A stretch of 63,128 nt of DNA from Mycobacteriales bacterium (GTDB taxonomy: Bacteria > Actinomycetota > Actinomycetes > BP-191), in NCBI GenBank assembly GCA_035714365.1, contig DASTMB010000073.1:1-63128 (forward strand), in the 5' to 3' direction. Positions within the stretch are counted from its first letter, which is position 1; each line of letters starts with the position of its first letter. The translations under genes were made by a program, and so were the position numbers. The notes beneath the pieces were generated by a model. It saw only the letters and a list, made by a program, of their open reading frames with translations, did no database searches and was not told the origin of the DNA. Below are positions 33,174-41,825 of the stretch, in pieces.

Positions 33174-33365
33174 ATGTGCCCGCACCACCCGCAATGCCCC
33201 CCGGCGGAAGCCAGCGACCACGAGGCCGCCCGCGTCGTCGCCTCCCACCCCGAGCAGGGGTGGAGCCTGCTGTGCAACGGGGTCGTCCTGTTCGAGGACT
33301 ACGGCGAGCTGCTCCCCGACGGCACCGCCGTCGGCGCCCAGCGCCCGGACCCCCGGGCTGCCTAG
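33174..33365 (+). CDS. DUF5999 family small protein (copy 2)
   Basis: 63 residues with GAGGAGCG upstream of the ATG. It shares MCPHHPQCP, DHEAARVVASHPEQGWSLLCNG and VVLFEDYGELLPDG with copy 1, about 70% identical over the first 50 residues; the C-terminus diverges (VGAQRPDPRAA). The leader holds a small hairpin, AGACCT-GATG-AGGTCT (33095-33110), and a TTGTCCACA box at 33040-33048. Function unknown. Confidence 0.85.
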   Translation: MCPHHPQCPPAEASDHEAARVVASHPEQGWSLLCNGVVLFEDYGELLPDGTAVGAQRPDPRAA

Positions 33366-33407
33366 CCGTAGGGGGCGCCCCGAGGACCGCCGCGCGCGAA
33401 GGCACGG

Positions 33408-33481
33408 GGCCGGTACCCGGTCCCGCGCCTAAAGGGAGCGCCGCGCAGCGGCGCGGAATCTAGCGGGACCGGGTACCGGCC
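33408..33481. repeat. 74-nt nested-hairpin element, copy A
   Basis: Outer arms of 19 nt (33408-33426 and 33463-33481) are perfect complements. Inside is CTAAAGGGA, then an inner stem (GCGCCGC and GCGGCGC) and GGAATCTAG. It lies between the convergent DUF5999 and gcvP genes. A second copy at 59522-59595 keeps the CTAAAGGGAGCGCCG and CGGCGCGGAATCTAGCGGGAC blocks while the outer arms change sequence but still pair. It may be a bidirectional terminator, a mobile palindromic repeat, or a structured RNA end. Confidence 0.75.
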
Positions 33482-33502
33482 GCGGGCCGACCACCCGAGA
33501 GA

Positions 33503-36361
<2,859 letters not shown>

Positions 36362-36409
36362 GGGGCCTCCTCGGGCGTCGGCGCCGCGCACGCGGCGGCC
36401 GGGCCTCCC

Positions 36410-36600
36410 CCTCTGTCATGGCGACCTGAGAGTGTCGCCCGCCTGAGCGGGCTTGCCCCGTCGGTGAGGCGCGGTGGGCACGCCTGCTCTCCAGAGTGGC
36501 CTCGCCCGCGCGGTCTGCTGGCCTGAGAGATTCCGGGGAGGGATTGCTCCTTCGGCGTCCCCGGCTGGCGGCCGGGGACTCTCCCGCGCGGGGTCTGCGG
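36410..36600 (-). promoter_or_regulatory. Tandem glycine riboswitch upstream of gcvP
   Basis: Read on the minus strand, the first aptamer has GCGGGAGAGTCCC, GCCGAAGGAGCAA and GGAATCTCTCAGGCC; the second has CTCTGGAGAGCAGG, CGACGGGGCAAGCCCGC and ACACTCTCAGGTCG. These are the conserved cores of the glycine riboswitch, in the classic two-aptamer order. It ends about 50 nt before the gcvP start, room for a short expression platform. Such switches usually turn gcv genes on when glycine is plentiful. Confidence 0.92.
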
Positions 36601-36651
36601 CGACCTCCACGGTACCAGCGCGCGGGGCGCCGGGCCGTACCGGCGCGCGGG

Positions 36652-37329
36652 TCAGGCGCCGCGCTTGCGGCGGCGCGCCGACAGCTCGTCGCCGGTGTGC
36701 TCGGCGGGCGCCGCCTCGTCCTCGGCCCGCTCGCCCGGCAGCTCGGCCAGCGACCCCTCGACCTCGCGGACGACCTTGCCGACCGCGATCGCGAACACGC
36801 CCTGCCCGCCCTGGAGCAGGTCAACGACCTCGTCGGCCGAGGTGCACTCGTACACGGTCGTGCCGTCGCTGAGCAGCGTGATCTCGGCCAGCTCCTCGGC
36901 GCCGCCGGCGCGGAGCTGGCCGACGGCGGTACGGATGTTCTGCAGCGAGATGCCGGTGTCGAGCAGCCGGCGGACCAGCTTGAGCACGAGCACGTCGCGG
37001 AACGAGTAGAGCCGCTGCGTGCCGGAGCCGGACGCGTCGCGGACGCTCGGGGTCACCAGGCCGGTGCGGGCCCAGTAGTCGAGCTGGCGGTAGGTGATCC
37101 CGGCCACCGCGCACGCCGTCGGGCCGCGGTACCCCACGCCCTCCTCGGGCGGAGCGGGCACGCCCTCGTCGAACAACGTCTCCTGCACCCCGCCGCGCGC
37201 CCCGCCGGGCCGGGCACCGGCCGCGGTGCCGGCCGTCCCGGGCGCGGGGTCCCCGCCGCTCGCGCCGGGGGCGGGGTCGCCGCCCGTGCCGGAGCCGCCG
37301 CCGTCCGCGCCGTCCCGCTCGTCAGCCAC
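36652..37329 (-). CDS. MerR family regulator (Rv1830-like)
   Basis: 225 residues. A 60-residue Gly/Ala/Pro-rich head precedes the MerR DNA-binding domain (YRGPTACAVAGITYRQLDYWARTGLVTPSVRDASGSGTQ, then RLYSFRDVLVLKLVRRLLDTGISLQNIRTA). The C-terminal part (LLSDGTTVYECTSADEVVDLL) has no known ligand motif. Gene order (gcvP, this gene, DUF151, ftsR, garA, gcvH) matches the mycobacterial locus, where the equivalent is Rv1830. It may bind the palindrome at 37440-37464, just upstream. Confidence 0.88.
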   Translation of the reverse strand: MADERDGADGGGSGTGGDPAPGASGGDPAPGTAGTAAGARPGGARGGVQETLFDEGVPAPPEEGVGYRGPTACAVAGITYRQLDYWARTGLVTPSVRDASGSGTQRLYSFRDVLVLKLVRRLLDTGISLQNIRTAVGQLRAGGAEELAEITLLSDGTTVYECTSADEVVDLLQGGQGVFAIAVGKVVREVEGSLAELPGERAEDEAAPAEHTGDELSARRRKRGA

Positions 37330-37439
37330 CCCGACCGCCCCTCGTCGTGCGCGGCGCGCCGGGCAGCGCGCGCGTGGTGCGGGCGACGTTAGGGATGCGG
37401 CTGCTGCCGGTCAACGACCGGAGGAGGCGTGTCGTAGCA

Positions 37440-37464
37440 CTCACCCTCAAGTGGAGGTTCAGAG
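37440..37464. promoter_or_regulatory. Candidate MerR operator
   Basis: CTCACCCTCAAGTGGAGGTTCAGAG is an imperfect dyad (CTCa-CCTC / GAGG-ttcaGAG) in the 163-bp gap upstream of the MerR gene. A related sequence (CTCAACCCTCACCCTCAGG when read on the minus strand) lies upstream of garA at 39446-39470. Confidence 0.4.
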
Positions 37465-37492
37465 TCTGCGCGGGGTCGAGCACGGCTTGAGG

Positions 37493-37963
37493 TCAGCCGG
37501 TCGTGTTGAAGTCGTCGGGCGAGATCTGGTCGAGGAACTCGCGGAACTTCTCGACCTCGGTCTCCTGCTCGTCGGCGATCGGGATGCCGGCCTCCGCGAG
37601 CACCGTCTCGTCCGCGTAGAGGGTCACGCCCATCCGCATCGCCAGCGCGATCGCATCGGACGGGCGGGCGGAGACCTCGGCGCCGGAGTCGAAGACGAGG
37701 TTGGCGTAGAACACGCCGTCCTGGAGGTCGGTGATGTGCACGGCGGTGACCGTCGCGCCGAGCGCGTCGAGGATGTCCTTCATCAGGTCGTGCGTCATCG
37801 GGCGCGCGGTGACGATCTGCTGCTGCGCGAACGCGATCGCGGTCGCCTCGACGGCCCCGATCCAGATGGGCAGGTACCGGTCGCCGTCGACCTCCTTGAG
37901 CAGCACGATCGGCTGGTTGGTCGGCAGCTCGACGCGGACCCCGACGACGGTCACCTCGTTCAA
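37493..37963 (-). CDS. Bifunctional nuclease domain (DUF151) protein
   Basis: 156 residues from a TTG with GGGAGGGG 5 nt upstream; an in-frame GTG at 37978 would overlap that site. The family core is complete: VRVELPTNQPIVLLKE, GDRYLPIWIGAVEATAIAFAQQ, RPMTHDLMKDIL, and VSARPSDAIALAMRMGVTLYADE, ending EKFREFLDQISPDDF. Homologues (Rv1829) are annotated as bifunctional nucleases from plant BBD proteins; the bacterial role is unclear. It sits between two MerR genes in a conserved locus. Confidence 0.9.
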   Translation of the reverse strand: MNEVTVVGVRVELPTNQPIVLLKEVDGDRYLPIWIGAVEATAIAFAQQQIVTARPMTHDLMKDILDALGATVTAVHITDLQDGVFYANLVFDSGAEVSARPSDAIALAMRMGVTLYADETVLAEAGIPIADEQETEVEKFREFLDQISPDDFNTTG

Positions 37964-38058
37964 GACAACCCCTCCCACGCTCGGCCGCGAGCCGCTCCCC
38001 TACCCGGGGGCCGCCCCTCGCGAACCTACACCGGCCCGCGCCGCCCGGCGCCCCGGCG

Positions 38059-38796
38059 TTACCGGGTCAGACCGGGCTTGAGGCCGGCGCGGACCAGCGC
38101 CGAGTGCAGCCGGATGCTCAGCGCCGCCAGCTCCCGCACGGTCTCCTCCGCGCGGGCCCGCGCCTCCGGGTTGCGCTGGCGGACGAGCGGCGCGACGACC
38201 TGCTCGAACAGCCCGATCTCGCGGTCGGCCGCGCTGCGGAACGGCCGCAGGTGCCGCGACTCGATCCCGAACCGGCTCATCTCCGCCACCGTCTTGGCCA
38301 CCACGAGGGCGTCGCCGTCGTAGAACGACCCGCCCGGGCGCGGCCCGACCAGGCCGTACTGCTCGAGCTGGTCGAGCTGCTCGGTGGACAGCCCGGCCGC
38401 CGTCGCCAGCTCGTCGCGGGTCAGCCGGACGTCCGAGACGTCGCGGACGAACGACTCCGGCCCCGGCAGCCCGTCGACGGCGGTGAGCGCGCGCGGCACC
38501 TGCGGCCCGGCGCCGTCGCCCTCCGGCGGCTCCAGCCCCCGGTCGAGCGCCTCGAGGTGCTGCTTGATCACGCGGAGCGGGAGGTAGCGGTCGCGCTGGG
38601 CGGAGAGCACGTAGCGCAGCCGCGCGACGTCGTCGCGGGAGAACTTCCGGTACCCGGACGACGTGCGCTCCGGCTCGATCAGCCCCTCCGTCTCCAGGAA
38701 GCGGATCTTGGAGATCGTCACGTCGGGGAAGTCGGCGCGGAGCTGCGAGAGCACCTCGCCGATGCTCATGAACGCCTTGCGGGCCCCGGTGCTCAT
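38059..38796 (-). CDS. ftsR: MerR family regulator FtsR-like (Rv1828)
   Basis: 245 residues. The DNA-binding domain is MSIGEVLSQLRADFPDVTIS with KIRFLETEGLIEPERTSSGYRKF. A second helical domain follows (RLTRDELATAAGLSTEQLDQLEQYGLVG) and a C-terminal region ending GLKPGLTR. The best match by context and sequence is FtsR/Rv1828, which in corynebacteria activates ftsZ. The start lies 13 nt from the garA stop, so they form one transcript. Confidence 0.88.
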   Translation of the reverse strand: MSTGARKAFMSIGEVLSQLRADFPDVTISKIRFLETEGLIEPERTSSGYRKFSRDDVARLRYVLSAQRDRYLPLRVIKQHLEALDRGLEPPEGDGAGPQVPRALTAVDGLPGPESFVRDVSDVRLTRDELATAAGLSTEQLDQLEQYGLVGPRPGGSFYDGDALVVAKTVAEMSRFGIESRHLRPFRSAADREIGLFEQVVAPLVRQRNPEARARAEETVRELAALSIRLHSALVRAGLKPGLTR

Positions 38797-38809
38797 GCGC
38801 CGCCCCGGC

Positions 38810-39316
38810 TCACGCGTCGCCCTGCCGCGGCCCGGCGAAGAACACCAGCCGGAACTTGCCGATCTGCACCTCGTCCCCGCCGGAGAGCTCGGTGGAGTCG
38901 ATCCGCTCGCGGGTGAGGTAGGTGCCGTTGAGGCTGCCGACGTCGCGGACGGTGAACCGGCCGCCCTCGCGGCGGAACTCCGCGTGCCGCCGGGAGACGG
39001 TCACGTCGTCGAGGAAGATGTCGCTCTCCGGGTGCCGGCCGGCCGTGGTGACGTCCTTGTCGAGCAGGAACCGGCTGCCGGCGTTCGGGCCGCGCTTGAC
39101 GACGAGCAGCGCCGAGCCGGGGGGCAGGCCCTCGACGCCCGCCGCGGCCTCGCCGCCGTGGTCGTCGTCGTGCTCGGGGTCGAGCGCCTGGAGCGCGATC
39201 GTGGACGTGGTCTCGGCGGGCGACTCACCGCCCGCCGGCCGGGTCAGCGGCGACCCGCAGCGGGCGCAGAAGTGGCTGTCCGGGGGGTTCTGCTGACCGC
39301 ACCGTGTGCAGAACAC
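38810..39316 (-). CDS. garA: FHA-domain regulator GarA-like, with zinc ribbon
   Basis: 168 residues from a GTG. An N-terminal zinc ribbon (C3-x2-C6 and C17-x2-C20) is followed by the phospho-acceptor motif AETTS (T36/T37), a spacer, and an FHA domain with GRHPESDIFLDDVTVSRRHAEF and VRDVGSLNGTYL. In mycobacteria GarA, once phosphorylated on this ETTS motif by PknB/PknG, folds on itself and stops inhibiting 2-oxoglutarate and glutamate enzymes. Mycobacterial GarA lacks the zinc ribbon. Its neighbour gcvH and the DnaA-box-like TTTTCCACA at 39435-39443 lie upstream. Confidence 0.9.
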   Translation of the reverse strand: MFCTRCGQQNPPDSHFCARCGSPLTRPAGGESPAETTSTIALQALDPEHDDDHGGEAAAGVEGLPPGSALLVVKRGPNAGSRFLLDKDVTTAGRHPESDIFLDDVTVSRRHAEFRREGGRFTVRDVGSLNGTYLTRERIDSTELSGGDEVQIGKFRLVFFAGPRQGDA

Positions 39317-39445
39317 GCGGGGGTGCCTCCTCGCCGTCGCGCCGTGCCGCCCAGGGGGTCCCAGGGGTGCTGCGGAGGCTAGTCAGCGGGTCCGCGAGGG
39401 TCAACCAGAGGTAGGGGGTTGTGGACGTGTCGCGTTTTCCACACC

Positions 39446-39470
39446 TCTACCTGAGGGTGAGGGTTGAGCG
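39446..39470. promoter_or_regulatory. Candidate MerR-type operator upstream of garA
   Basis: TACCTGAGGGTGAGGGTTGAG on the plus strand. Read from the minus strand it gives CTCAACCCTCACCCTCAGG, which resembles the dyad at 37440 and the one inside parA at 54867. It lies 130-155 nt upstream of the garA start. Confidence 0.35.
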
Positions 39471-39484
39471 CGGAACGGCCCGGA

Positions 39485-39874
39485 TCAGGCCTGCGCGACC
39501 AGGTCGGCGTACGCCGCCGCGTCCAGCAGCCCGTCCAGCGCCGCCGGGTCGGACGGGCGGACCTCGGCGATCCAGCCGTCGCCGTACGGGTCGGTGTTGA
39601 GCAGCTCCGGCTGCTGGTCCAGCCGCTCGTTGCGGGCGACGACGGCGCCGGACAGCGGCGCGTAGACGTCCGAGACGCTCTTGGTCGACTCGACCTCGCC
39701 GAGCGCCTCGCCGGCCGTGGTGTCGGCGCCGACGGCGCTGACGGAGACGAAGACGATGTCGCCGAGCGCCTCCTGCGCGTACGACGTGATCCCGATGCGG
39801 ACGATCCCGTCCTCGTTCGGCGGGCTGACCCACTCGTGGTCGGAGGTGTAGCGGAGCTCTTCGGGGAACGACAC
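39485..39874 (-). CDS. gcvH: Glycine cleavage system H protein
   Basis: 129 residues from a GTG. The lipoylation motif is GEVESTKSVSDVYAPLSG (the Lys after EST is modified); the N-terminus LRYTSDHEWVSPPNEDGIVRIGIT is typical. It shuttles the aminomethyl group from GcvP to GcvT. No gcvT is present in the window, so the T protein must be encoded elsewhere. Confidence 0.95.
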   Translation of the reverse strand: MSFPEELRYTSDHEWVSPPNEDGIVRIGITSYAQEALGDIVFVSVSAVGADTTAGEALGEVESTKSVSDVYAPLSGAVVARNERLDQQPELLNTDPYGDGWIAEVRPSDPAALDGLLDAAAYADLVAQA

Positions 39875-39882
39875 GTCTGGTC

Positions 39883-40599
39883 TCACTCTCGTCCGGCGGC
39901 GGCGCGAGCGTAGCGGGGCGCCGAAAGCGGCCGCAACGCGTCGACGACGACCCGGGCGCGCTCCTCGACGCGGATCGTCGCGCCGCTGCGACCGCTGACC
40001 GCGTCCTCGACGCCGCCGGGGATGCCCATGGCGTCGGCGAGCGTGTGCGCGTCGCCGATCGCGCGGAACACGTACGGCGCCCGCAGCGGCGTCCCGTCCG
40101 CCAGCACGGTCGGCCCGGAGTCGCTGAACCAGCTCGACGCGGTCAGCCGCACGCCGTTGACCTGCAACGCCTCGGCGCCGGCGTCGCGGAGCTCCTGCAT
40201 GGTGTCGAGCAGCAGGTCGGAGGTCACCGCGTGCTCCGGGTCGGTGATCGTCACCTCGACGCCCGGGCCGGCGGCGGCGACCGTCCCGGCCAGGATGCGC
40301 AGCGCGTCCTGGCGCCGGCGGCTCTCCGCGAGCGCGGCGGCGTCCTGCCCGGCGCCACCGGTCAGCCGGTCCCGGGTGCGTTGCAGCTCCTCGATCTCCC
40401 CGCGCAGCCGGTCCGAGCGGGCGGTGAGGTCGTCCAGGATGCGGACCAGGTCCTCCTGCCGCGCGGAGGCGAACTTCGACGTCTGCTGCGCCGCCCGGAG
40501 CTGCACGACCAGCGCGAAGCCGAGCACGGCCAGCATCAGCCCGATCAGCGCCTGGCTGCGCAGCGGGTGCCGGCGCCGCGGCGGCCTGGGGTCGCTCAT
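39883..40599 (-). CDS. DUF881 family membrane-anchored protein (Rv1825-like)
   Basis: 238 residues. A basic N-terminus and one membrane helix (ALIGLMLAVLGFALVVQLR) are followed by a coiled coil (EDLVRILDDLTARSDRLRGEIEELQRTRDRL) and the DUF881 domain (GPGVEVTITDP, ELRDAGAEALQVNGVRLTASSWF). These proteins face outward and are linked to division in mycobacteria. It overlaps the small basic protein gene by 4 nt and ends 8 bp before gcvH. Confidence 0.88.
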   Translation of the reverse strand: MSDPRPPRRRHPLRSQALIGLMLAVLGFALVVQLRAAQQTSKFASARQEDLVRILDDLTARSDRLRGEIEELQRTRDRLTGGAGQDAAALAESRRRQDALRILAGTVAAAGPGVEVTITDPEHAVTSDLLLDTMQELRDAGAEALQVNGVRLTASSWFSDSGPTVLADGTPLRAPYVFRAIGDAHTLADAMGIPGGVEDAVSGRSGATIRVEERARVVVDALRPLSAPRYARAAAGRE

Positions 40600-40928
40600 G
40601 CGCGGAACAGGTGCCGCCGGATGGCGGCGAGGTTCTGGAAGATCCGGATGCCGAGCACGACGATGACCGCCGTCGAGAGCTGCCCACCGACCCCGAGCTG
40701 GTCGCCGAGGAAGACGAGCACGGCCGCCAGCAGGGCGTTCGAGACGAACGACACGACGAAGACCTTGTCGTCGAAGATCCCGTCGAGCAGCGCCCGCACG
40801 CCGCCGAACACCGCGTCCAGCGCCGCCACCACCGCGATCGGCAGGTACGGCTGGAGCCACAGCGGCACCACCGGCTGGAGCACCAGGCCGAGGGCGACGC
40901 CGACGAGGAGCGCGAGGCCGGGGATCAC
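40596..40928 (-). CDS. Small basic family membrane protein (DUF1290)
   Basis: 110 residues from a GTG, with three membrane helices (IPGLALLVGVALGLVLQP, PYLPIAVVAALDAVFGG, VFVVSFVSNALLAAVLVFLGDQLG) and the ending RIFQNLAAIRRHLF. The family (Sbp, Rv1824) nearly always lies between two DUF881 genes, as here. 4-nt overlaps on both sides show a tight operon. Confidence 0.9.
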   Translation of the reverse strand: MIPGLALLVGVALGLVLQPVVPLWLQPYLPIAVVAALDAVFGGVRALLDGIFDDKVFVVSFVSNALLAAVLVFLGDQLGVGGQLSTAVIVVLGIRIFQNLAAIRRHLFRA

Positions 40929-41815
40929 GGCGCCGCCGTCCCCGCGACCGGCGTGGCGTGCCGCAGCTCGGTCTGCGCCGCCGCGGGCAGGTCCAGCCGC
41001 TCGGCGCGCTTCACGTCGAAGCCGATCCCGAACGCGTCCACCCAGGTCCGGAACCGCCGCGCCGTCGCGCTGTCCCCGAACGCCGGCTCCAGCACGTCCG
41101 GGTCCCCCACCGCGCGCACGACGTACGGCGGGGAGACGGCGGCGTAGTCCACGAGGATCGACTTCCCGGCCTCGCGGATCGCGGTGAGCGCGCTGATCCG
41201 GCGGTCGTTGACCGTCACGGCCTCCGCGCCAGCCGCCCACAGGGCGTTGACGACGGACTGGAGGTCGGCGTCGCCGATCCGGCCGTCGCCCTCCGGGTCG
41301 TCGTCGTCCGCGCTGTCGTCCAGCGTGACGACCACGCCGGGGCCGCGGACGCGGACGCCGCCGACGGCGAGCTCGAGCCGGGCGAGCTGGTCGGCCAGCG
41401 CCCGGCCGGCCGCGCTCTGCCGCAGCCGGGCGTCGCGGGCGGCGGCGGTCTCGCGGCGCAGCGCCTCCTCCCGCGCGGTGAGCCGGTCGACGGTCTCCGT
41501 GCGCCGGCGCGCCTCCGTGACGAGCTGCGCGCGCACCCGCTGCGCCGCCGGCGCCCGCAGCCGGGTCTGCGCCGCGGCGATGCCGCAGACCAGGCCCACC
41601 ACCAGCAACGCCGCCACCGCCACGACCGAGCTGGGCCGCGGCGGGCTGCGGTCCGGCGTCGCCGCGCGGCGCGCGGCCGCCTCGACGTACGCCGGATCGA
41701 CGGTGATCGTCGTTATGTCGACGAAGAGAGACGTTGACACGAACGGGTGCGGGTCCTCCTGCGCCGGCCGCGCCGCCGTCCCCCCGCTCGTGGTCACGCC
41801 GCGATTCTGGACCAT
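40925..41815 (-). CDS. DUF881 family membrane-anchored protein (Rv1823-like)
   Basis: 296 residues from ATG; a GTG at 41797 is an alternative start. A 60-residue cytosolic head is followed by the membrane helix (SVVAVAALLVVGLVCGIAAAQ), a long Arg/Glu coiled coil (VTEARRRTETVDRLTAREEALRRET), and the DUF881 domain (VRGPGVVVTLDDS, NALWAAGAEAVTVNDRRISALTAI, YVVRAVGDPDVLE). An acidic DDSADDDDPEGDG loop is unusual. It probably acts with the other DUF881 protein around the division machinery. Confidence 0.87.
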   Translation of the reverse strand: MVQNRGVTTSGGTAARPAQEDPHPFVSTSLFVDITTITVDPAYVEAAARRAATPDRSPPRPSSVVAVAALLVVGLVCGIAAAQTRLRAPAAQRVRAQLVTEARRRTETVDRLTAREEALRRETAAARDARLRQSAAGRALADQLARLELAVGGVRVRGPGVVVTLDDSADDDDPEGDGRIGDADLQSVVNALWAAGAEAVTVNDRRISALTAIREAGKSILVDYAAVSPPYVVRAVGDPDVLEPAFGDSATARRFRTWVDAFGIGFDVKRAERLDLPAAAQTELRHATPVAGTAAP

Positions 41816-41825
41816 CGCGCGCGGA

